From an uncultured Bacteroidales bacterium (GTDB taxonomy: Bacteria; Bacteroidota; Bacteroidia; Bacteroidales; UBA3663), in assembly GCA_905236195.1 (NCBI GenBank), contig CAJOOX010000161.1, positions 1-11,467 on the forward strand: 11,467 bases of DNA. Reading direction: 5' to 3'. Each line of letters starts with the position of its first letter. The first letter of the stretch is position 1. Below are positions 6,701-11,467 of the stretch, one piece after another. The notes under the pieces were generated by a model. That model saw nothing but the letters and a program-made list of their open reading frames with translations. It was not told the DNA's origin and searched no databases. Position numbers and translations under genes: made by a program.

Positions 6701-7799
6701 CGGAATAACCCAAGACAACCTGACCATCAAGGTTTCCGATACCGGTTCGGGCATTTCCGACGAAGACAAGAAGAAGATTTTCGACGTCTTCTATCAGGCA
6801 ATGCAGAAAGATGCCAGTGCAACAGGCTCCGGCATCGGGCTCAGCATGGTGAAAGACTTTGCCGAATTGCACGGCGGAAGTGTCTCCGTTTATGACAATG
6901 CCGGCCGCGGCACGATATTCAAGGTTAAGATACCCATCCGGCATGTCGCCCCCAACGCGCCCGATGAAAAGACACCGGTTGCCGAGCCTGAGGTGGAAGA
7001 GAACTCCGAAGAAGCCACCGATCCTACGGCCCAGAATATCCAGACCACGATTCTGATCTGCGATGACAACGATGACTTCCGCCTTTTCATGCGCACTTCG
7101 CTGACTGGCAACCACAAGGTGATTGAAGCCGTGAACGGCAAAGAAGCGCTCAAGATTCTGGAAAAGACCGTACCCGACTGCGTCATCTCCGACATCATGA
7201 TGCCCGAGATTGACGGCAACGAATTGTGCCGCTGCATCCGCGAAGACAGTCGCCTGCACCTTGTGCCCGTACTCCTTATCTCAGGATTACAGACCGCCGA
7301 AGCCCGTATCGAAAGTCTCGAAGCAGGCGCCGACGACTATCTGACCAAGCCCTTCTCTGTCAAGGAACTGAACCTCCGCCTGAAGAACCTGTTGGAGGTG
7401 TCGCGTCTGCGTCAGGGCAAACCGCGCCTGATCGACCCCATGCCTTCCGACGTCAAAGTGGTGTCGCAGGATGAGCAACTCGTCAAGAAGGCGATTCAGT
7501 ATGTCGAAGAGAATATGGGCCGTTCGGATCTCAGCGTTGAAGATATGAGTCAGGAACTCGGCATGAGCCGCGTGATGCTCTATAAGAAACTGTTGGGCCT
7601 CACCGGACTCTCTCCCATTGAATTTATCCGCAACATCCGTCTGAAGCGTGCGGCACAGTATCTCCGGGAGACTCCCGACCGCATCTCCGAAATCAGTTAC
7701 CGCGTCGGATTCAACAATCCGAAGTTCTTCTCCCGCTATTTCAAGGCGCTCTATGGCATGCTGCCCACAGAATACCGGGAAAAAGAGGGCCAGAAATAA
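3738..7799 (+). CDS. hybrid two-component system (HTCS) sensor kinase/response regulator, AraC-type output
   Basis: A 1353-residue one-protein signalling system of the kind that controls polysaccharide utilization loci in Bacteroidetes. Order: signal peptide (1-19, ends TISAA); periplasmic beta-propeller sensor with Reg_prop repeats (for example FIWFGTSTGLERYDG near 50, GNIWIGTD near 274, GNLWVAT near 453, HKIWIAT near 594); Y_Y_Y domain (about 715-780); membrane helix (793-813); HisKA with phospho-acceptor His848 (SHELRTPL); HATPase with Asn964 (N box), Asp1001 (DTGSG) and a GSGIGLS box near 1032; receiver (1103-1215) with Asp1109/1110, phospho-acceptor Asp1152 and Lys1204; AraC-type HTH (about 1250-1348). 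All key residues are present, so it should be active. The ATG at 3738 is preferred over the adjoining TTG at 3735. In this family the ligand is usually a specific oligosaccharide; which one is not shown. No terminator separates it from dcuB, 33 nt downstream. Confidence 0.95.
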   Translation: MRKYLTLFLSLVSLTISAAPHHYTFHRLGINDGLSGGAVFAIERDSRGFIWFGTSTGLERYDGYTVVNYQEQASDTTSLPGNLVNSIQEIPQSGSLWIKTDRGYSIMDRKTGKFDSQCRQVMLRIGSREVPDFVYVSPSNKRTWIHTPSEGLWVAEPDGKTARLIKQENFPENTEVKYITDCKDGVLVSFSNGQQFLFDANELNLIWRLDDLKDRGANDYNTFLDSQDLMWIYNLNGLLVYDLNAKEWRPEMASRWAEGTGVIIHAVAEDVDGNIWIGTDATGIDVFDKHTGYVTRLSHDETNSQTISNNTIQSLHLDQEGVMWVGSYKNGVACCYARPTGQEMYRLQDITCMVEADPEHLWLGTNGKGIIRWNLENGEIEPFALTGITENHPIVGLTQTSANNLYAGTFMGGIYGIENGHAKHWTGPARGEKATEGKAANANVWSLKEDSKGNLWVATLGGGLQYLDLKTGTFTTYNIANEALPNDYLTSLDLSPDRRTLVLGFASIGVGFFDTETRKYSDIMVEHILPSGYDNPGSLPTNLKGVNQVMYDSRGLLWIVSNGGVGVYEEKHHSVKVFVNSVPQGLSITEDKNHKIWIATQRSIKQVSVTEHQEQTGSYVPTSWDFNVISYGETVGLLNSEFNQRSMTCLSDGRVIAGGINGIDIFDPNTMRHDSTASDVFFAGVRIMDKFLSGDINETRVINLTHNDKVVSIFLAANQYARPGKNRFMYMLEGFSDKWMALPMGARTLTFTNLTPGKYVLHIKSADELAQKTGKEETMKINIAPPAWQTWWAYLFYFLLLLTIIILMWHWSLARVRTKERMAQMSQQMSHDEEVNRMKTQFYTNVSHELRTPLTLILGPLEKLMATVKDPEQKEQLGLMQRNANHLLEMVNQLLDFRKLEDGRVKLNLTEGDIVDFIRQVSTRFEPMSTHKQIRFSFYTEPESLTMAFDADKMDKIVSNLLSNALKFTPEKGRVTIQLETETDSTAGGITQDNLTIKVSDTGSGISDEDKKKIFDVFYQAMQKDASATGSGIGLSMVKDFAELHGGSVSVYDNAGRGTIFKVKIPIRHVAPNAPDEKTPVAEPEVEENSEEATDPTAQNIQTTILICDDNDDFRLFMRTSLTGNHKVIEAVNGKEALKILEKTVPDCVISDIMMPEIDGNELCRCIREDSRLHLVPVLLISGLQTAEARIESLEAGADDYLTKPFSVKELNLRLKNLLEVSRLRQGKPRLIDPMPSDVKVVSQDEQLVKKAIQYVEENMGRSDLSVEDMSQELGMSRVMLYKKLLGLTGLSPIEFIRNIRLKRAAQYLRETPDRISEISYRVGFNNPKFFSRYFKALYGMLPTEYREKEGQK

Positions 7800-7832
7800 G
7801 GCAATTTTGACAACTTATCTAATTATAAACCT

Positions 7833-9194
7833 ATGGACGTATTAATGATTATTCAATTCCTGATCGTGCTGCTGGCTCTCTTTGTGGGTGCGCGATATGG
7901 AAGTCTGGCTCTCGGAGCCATCTCGGGCATCGGTCTGGCCATTCTTGTACTCGGATTCGGGCTCAAGCCCGGTACGCCTCCCACCGATGTTATTTACATC
8001 ATCATCGCTGCCGTAACCTGTGCCGGTATGCTTCAGGCCTCAGGCGGTATGAACTGGATGATTCAGGTAGCCGAGCGTATGCTGCGTTCTCATCCCGCCT
8101 ACATCACGATTTTGGCTCCTTTTGTCACCTTCTTTCTTACGGTGCTGGTAGGTACCGGCCATGTGGTTTACACCATCATGCCTATTATCTGCGACATCTC
8201 CCTGAAACAGGGCATACGTCCCGAACGTCCCTGCGGCATCGCCTCCATCGCGTCCCAGATCGGCATTACCTGTTCGCCGATTGCCGCTGCCGTCGTTTCT
8301 TTCATGACCATATCAAATGCCAACGGATTCGATGTCTCCATCTTCCAGATTCTGATGGTGACGATTCCCGCCTGTCTGATTGGCATCATTGCTGCAATTA
8401 TCTTCAGCTACAACCGCGGTCTGGACCTCGACAAGGATCCCCAGTTCCAGGCGCGCTGCAAGGATCCTGAGACATACAACTACATGTACGGCAACTCGGC
8501 AACGACCCTTAACCAGAAGATTGAAACACACTCAAAAATAGCCGTTTGGATTTTCCTTGCGGCGCTGGCAAGCATCGTTATCTTCGCCATCTTCCCCGAC
8601 CTGCTTCCCCGGTTTGCAGATGCCAAAGGCAACCTGAAACCGCTCAAGATGAACCTGCTCATCCAGATTATGATGCTGACAGCGGCAGCCCTGATGGTCT
8701 TCTTTGCCAAGGCAGAACCCAAGAAAGCCGTGAGCGGTGCCGTATGGCAGTCAGGCATGGTGGCCGTCGTTGCCATCTTCGGTATCGCCTGGATGGCCGA
8801 CACTTATTTCGGGAACTATACAACCCAGATCAAGGAAATGATGGGCGACATCGTCGCCCAGTACCCCTGGGCCATCGCCTTTGTCTTCTTCCTTGTCTCC
8901 GTTCTGATTAACTCTCAGGGTGCCGTCGTGGTTGCCATGCTCCCCCTGGCCTACGAAATGGGCATCGATGGAGTGATTCTGCTCGGTGTTATGCCCAGTG
9001 TCTATGGATACTTCTTCATCCCCAACTATCCCTCTGATATCGCAACGGTGAACTTCGACCGCTCCGGAACGACCGTTATCGGCAAATATCTGTTCAACCA
9101 CTCGTTCATGATTCCGGGGTTGATTCATGTGGTTGTGGCCACAATAGCCGGTTTGCTTTTAGCCCAGCTTTACCACAGCATGAATTGGCTTTAA
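7833..9194 (+). CDS. dcuB: anaerobic C4-dicarboxylate transporter, DcuB type
   Basis: Inner-membrane carrier of the Dcu family, which exchanges or exports C4-dicarboxylates such as fumarate, aspartate and succinate under anaerobic conditions. 453 residues against 446 in E. coli DcuB, with many hydrophobic segments throughout. Segments match DcuB rather than DcuA: GTGHVVYTIMPII (107-119), RPERPCGIASIASQIGI (about 131-147), GIAWMADTYFG, YPSDIATVNFDRSGTT (399-414) and NHSFMIPG (422-429). The ATG at 7833 is used; another at 7845 (MIIQF) would also give a good N-terminus. No SD is present. The 33-nt gap to the HTCS gene has no recognisable promoter or terminator, suggesting co-transcription. In a succinate-producing anaerobe it would handle the end product of fumarate respiration; dependence on the HTCS is inference. 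Confidence 0.92.
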   Translation: MDVLMIIQFLIVLLALFVGARYGSLALGAISGIGLAILVLGFGLKPGTPPTDVIYIIIAAVTCAGMLQASGGMNWMIQVAERMLRSHPAYITILAPFVTFFLTVLVGTGHVVYTIMPIICDISLKQGIRPERPCGIASIASQIGITCSPIAAAVVSFMTISNANGFDVSIFQILMVTIPACLIGIIAAIIFSYNRGLDLDKDPQFQARCKDPETYNYMYGNSATTLNQKIETHSKIAVWIFLAALASIVIFAIFPDLLPRFADAKGNLKPLKMNLLIQIMMLTAAALMVFFAKAEPKKAVSGAVWQSGMVAVVAIFGIAWMADTYFGNYTTQIKEMMGDIVAQYPWAIAFVFFLVSVLINSQGAVVVAMLPLAYEMGIDGVILLGVMPSVYGYFFIPNYPSDIATVNFDRSGTTVIGKYLFNHSFMIPGLIHVVVATIAGLLLAQLYHSMNWL

Positions 9195-9216
9195 CGGGCT
9201 TTTTGTGTAAAAAAAA

Positions 9217-9258
9217 TTACAAAAATACATCTTATTCACAAGATTTTTACAAAAATAC
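9217..9258 (+). repeat. 12-bp direct repeat upstream of the GH31 gene
   Basis: TTACAAAAATAC occurs exactly at 9217-9228 and again at 9247-9258, a 30-bp period (close to three helical turns). The copies lie after the dcuB stop and before the terminator and GH31 promoter. AraC-type regulators often bind direct repeats, so an HTCS operator is possible, but the sequence is AT-rich and chance cannot be excluded. Confidence 0.45.
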
Positions 9259-9271
9259 CCCGCCAAATACA

Positions 9272-9307
9272 AAGAACCCCTCAAAATTTTACTTTTGAGG
9301 GGTTCTT
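9272..9307 (+). terminator. terminator after dcuB
   Basis: A 15-bp perfect stem: AAGAACCCCTCAAAA (9272-9286) pairs with TTTTGAGGGGTTCTT (9293-9307) around TTTTAC, followed by ATTTC. It lies 77 nt after the dcuB stop. The T-tail is short, but the stem is strong. It should separate the HTCS-dcuB transcript from GH31. Confidence 0.8.
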
Positions 9308-9324
9308 ATTTCAAAAAAAATGCG

Positions 9325-9332
9325 TATCTTTG
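9325..9332 (+). promoter_or_regulatory. promoter -7 element of the GH31 gene
   Basis: TATCTTTG matches the TAnnTTTG consensus exactly and is followed by CACC. No TTTG is found 19-21 nt upstream; that place is occupied by the 3' arm of the terminator stem (GGTTCTT). A weak -33 suggests dependence on an activator. The inferred start near 9338 leaves a leader of about 29 nt. Confidence 0.65.
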
Positions 9333-9366
9333 CACCATAAAAACATTAATAAATAAACGCCATAGT

Positions 9367-11467
9367 ATGAAAACTTTTTTTATGAGCCTTGCAGCATCCG
9401 CTGTGCTGCTTTTTACGGCTTGTCAAAACAATCCTTACGAACAGAAAGGCCAGCAAGTGACTGTTTCTGTGGAAAATCCCCAAGAGGGACACGCGAAGCT
9501 CGTCCGGGTGGAAGTGCTCGGACCCAAATTGTTCCATGTGTCGGCAACCCCTGAAACGAACTTTTCCGACCCGAAAAGTCTCAGCGTGCTCGACAAGGCA
9601 GACGTAACACGCTACAACGTCAGACTCCAAGACGACTCCGTCGTGGTAATCGCAACCGCATCAGCCGCTGCACGCGTAAGTCTCAAGAACGGCAAGGTAT
9701 CCTTCTACGACAAGGAAGACAATCTGGTGCTCAACGAGGATTATACGACATTTACCCCCTTTGAGTCGGTTCAGGGCGGCAAAGGTTACTCTACCCACCT
9801 TGTTTTTGATTCGCCGGACGACGAAGGGTTCTTCGGCCTGGGTCAGCACCAGGGTTCCGATTGGAACTGGAAGGGCAAAAACGAAGAGTTATACCAATAT
9901 AACACCAAGATTTCGATTCCCTTCATCTATTCGACCAAGGGCTACGGCATTTATATCGACAGCTATTCGCTCTGCCGTTGGGGTAACCCCAACGACTACT
10001 CGCAACTGAACCGTCTCTTCACCCTTATCGATAAAGATGGGAAGGAAGGCGCGCTCACAGGCACCTATACGGTGAAAGGGAAGCCCGAGGTCGTTCGTCG
10101 CGAAGACAGCATCTATTTCGAGAATCTCAAGACCACGAAGAATCTGCCCAAAGACGTTGATCTCGCCAAGGCTGACGTAGTATATGAGGGGAAAATCGTG
10201 CCTAAAGCCACCGGTGAATACAAATTCATTCTTTACTACGCAGGCTACATGTCGGTTTACATCAATGGAGAAAAGGCCGTCGGTGAAATCTGGCGAACCG
10301 CGTGGAACCCCAACGCTGTCAAGTTCAGTGCACGCCTGAAGAAAGACGAACCCGCCGACATCAAAATCGTATGGCATCCCGATGGCAGCGAGTCGTATTG
10401 CGGACTCCGCGCCTATGCCCCCGTTCCGGCCGAGATTCAGAAACAGCAGTCTTGGTGGAGCGAGATGACGCCCCAGCTCGACTATTACTATATAGCCGGT
10501 CCCTCGGCCGACGAGGTCATTGCAGGATATCGCACCCTCACGGGCAAAGCGCCTGTTATGCCCCGATGGGCCATGGGTTTCTGGCAGAGCCGCGAACGCT
10601 ACAAGACGCAGGATGAAATTCTCTCAACCGTAGCAGAATTCCGCAAACGCAACATTCCGCTGGATAACATTGTGCAGGACTGGTCCTACTGGAAAGTGGA
10701 TGATTGGGGTTCTCATGAATTCGAAGCCAAACGCTATCCCGACCCCCAGGCCATGCTCGATTCCGTGCATGCCATGCACGCCAGATTCATGATTTCGGTA
10801 TGGCCCAAATTCTACACATCCACCGAACACTACAAGGAATTCGATCAGAAAGGCTGGATCTATCAGCAAAGCGTGAAGGACAGTCTTGTGGACTTTATCT
10901 GGCCCGGCTACCATTACGGTTTCTATGACGCTTATGCGCCCAACGCACGTCTTATGTTCTGGAACCAGATGAACGATCATCTCTTCAAGTACGGCATCGA
11001 TGCCTGGTGGATGGATGCTTCCGAACCGAACGTACGTGACTGCACCGACCTTCCCTATCGCAAAGCGCTCTGCGGTCCCACAGCCCTGGGTCCCTCCGAC
11101 CAGTACTTCAATGCCTACGCCCTCGTCAACGCAATGGCCATCTACGAAGGACAGCGCAGCGTGAAGCGCGACCAGCGCGTCTTCCTGCTCACCCGTTCCG
11201 GCTTTGCCGGTCTGCAGCGTTATTCTACGGCTTCTTGGAGCGGCGACATCGGCACACGCTGGGAAGACCTTTATACCCAGATTCAGGCCGGCCTGAACTA
11301 CTCCATCTCCGGCATTCCGTGGTGGACGATGGACATTGGCGGTTTCAGCGTGGAGAAGCGGTTTGAGGCTGCCCAGAAACTCTATGACGAAACAGGTCGC
11401 GACAACGAAGACCTCAAGGAATGGCGCGAGTTGCAGGCCCGTTGGTATCAGTTCGGCGCATTTGTCC
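9367..11467 (+). CDS. GH31 glycosidase with PA14-like insert, probable alpha-xylosidase lipoprotein, cut at window end
   Basis: Glycoside hydrolase family 31 enzyme; 700 codons are visible and the C-terminus is missing. Residues 1-18 are a lipoprotein signal peptide with Cys19 (LLFTAC) as the likely lipidation site, so the enzyme is membrane-anchored. An N-terminal beta-sandwich (about 25-240) is interrupted by a PA14-like insertion (about 247-367; GEYKFILYYAGYMSVYING is typical). The catalytic barrel begins near 398 (MPRWAMGFWQSRERY). The nucleophile is Asp550 (WWMDASEPN) and the acid/base is Asp627 (WSGDIG). GH31 enzymes with a PA14 insert include the xyloglucan alpha-xylosidases of Cellvibrio and Bacteroides ovatus, hence the suggested activity; alpha-glucosidase cannot be excluded. 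The start ATG at 9367 opens the signal peptide and has an AT-rich, SD-less upstream region. It follows its own promoter and may be controlled by the HTCS upstream. Confidence 0.9.
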   Translation, partial: MKTFFMSLAASAVLLFTACQNNPYEQKGQQVTVSVENPQEGHAKLVRVEVLGPKLFHVSATPETNFSDPKSLSVLDKADVTRYNVRLQDDSVVVIATASAAARVSLKNGKVSFYDKEDNLVLNEDYTTFTPFESVQGGKGYSTHLVFDSPDDEGFFGLGQHQGSDWNWKGKNEELYQYNTKISIPFIYSTKGYGIYIDSYSLCRWGNPNDYSQLNRLFTLIDKDGKEGALTGTYTVKGKPEVVRREDSIYFENLKTTKNLPKDVDLAKADVVYEGKIVPKATGEYKFILYYAGYMSVYINGEKAVGEIWRTAWNPNAVKFSARLKKDEPADIKIVWHPDGSESYCGLRAYAPVPAEIQKQQSWWSEMTPQLDYYYIAGPSADEVIAGYRTLTGKAPVMPRWAMGFWQSRERYKTQDEILSTVAEFRKRNIPLDNIVQDWSYWKVDDWGSHEFEAKRYPDPQAMLDSVHAMHARFMISVWPKFYTSTEHYKEFDQKGWIYQQSVKDSLVDFIWPGYHYGFYDAYAPNARLMFWNQMNDHLFKYGIDAWWMDASEPNVRDCTDLPYRKALCGPTALGPSDQYFNAYALVNAMAIYEGQRSVKRDQRVFLLTRSGFAGLQRYSTASWSGDIGTRWEDLYTQIQAGLNYSISGIPWWTMDIGGFSVEKRFEAAQKLYDETGRDNEDLKEWRELQARWYQFGAFV

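Noticed and set aside
6624..7259. Open frame of 211 codons on the minus strand
   Set aside because: Antisense to the kinase ATPase and receiver domains of the HTCS; those domains have all their motifs on the plus strand.
9161..9205. AGCCC/GGGCT pairing followed by TTTTT as a dcuB terminator
   Set aside because: Only 5 bp with a 30-nt loop that lies mostly inside the coding region; the 15-bp stem at 9272-9307 is a far better candidate.
1..11467. CRISPR arrays, insertion sequences, phage or defence genes
   Set aside because: No spaced repeat array, transposase motif or terminal inverted repeats were seen; all long genes are assigned to known families.

Overview
The window looks like a chromosomal segment of a Bacteroidota bacterium, most likely Bacteroidales (Bacteroides/Prevotella-like). 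The clues are Bacteroidetes-type promoters (TTTG, 19-20 nt, TAnnTTTG), AT-rich start regions without Shine-Dalgarno sequences, a hybrid two-component system (HTCS) fusion protein, a Bacteroidetes-type bS21, and secreted or lipoprotein glycoside hydrolases. Genus cannot be fixed from this stretch.

Layout, left to right. (1) 1-837, minus strand: N-terminal 279 residues of a LacZ-type GH2 beta-galactosidase with a signal peptide, cut by the window edge. (2) 838-1137: a GC-rich spacer with inverted repeats, then the terminator of rpsU. (3) 1138-1332, minus: rpsU (bS21) with a roughly 110-nt structured leader and a good promoter. (4) 1566-3380, plus: a three-domain Xaa-Pro aminopeptidase (M24B) whose promoter diverges from that of rpsU. 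(5) 3385-3419: a strong, probably bidirectional terminator. (6) 3423-3510, minus: tRNA-Ser(GGA) with its own promoter. (7) 3738-7799, plus: a complete HTCS sensor/regulator. (8) 7833-9194, plus: a DcuB-type C4-dicarboxylate transporter only 33 nt after the HTCS gene. (9) 9195-9366: a 12-bp direct repeat, a 15-bp-stem terminator and a promoter. (10) 9367-11467, plus: a lipoprotein GH31 glucosidase/xylosidase with an inserted PA14-like domain, cut by the window end.

How the genes may work together. The GH31 enzyme (family members with this layout include xyloglucan alpha-xylosidases), the GH2 beta-galactosidase and the HTCS suggest a role in using plant-type oligosaccharides in the periplasm. 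DcuB would exchange or export C4-dicarboxylates, such as the succinate made by fumarate respiration. No SusC/SusD pair is visible, so this is not a complete polysaccharide utilization locus within the window. rpsU, tRNA-Ser and the aminopeptidase are housekeeping genes between the two glycosidase genes.

I found no clearly new multi-gene system. The most interesting signals are regulatory: an SD-like AAAGGAG in a hairpin loop of the rpsU leader (the other starts here lack any SD), near-identical promoter cores on rpsU and tRNA-Ser, and the HTCS-dcuB-GH31 order with a repeated motif ahead of GH31.
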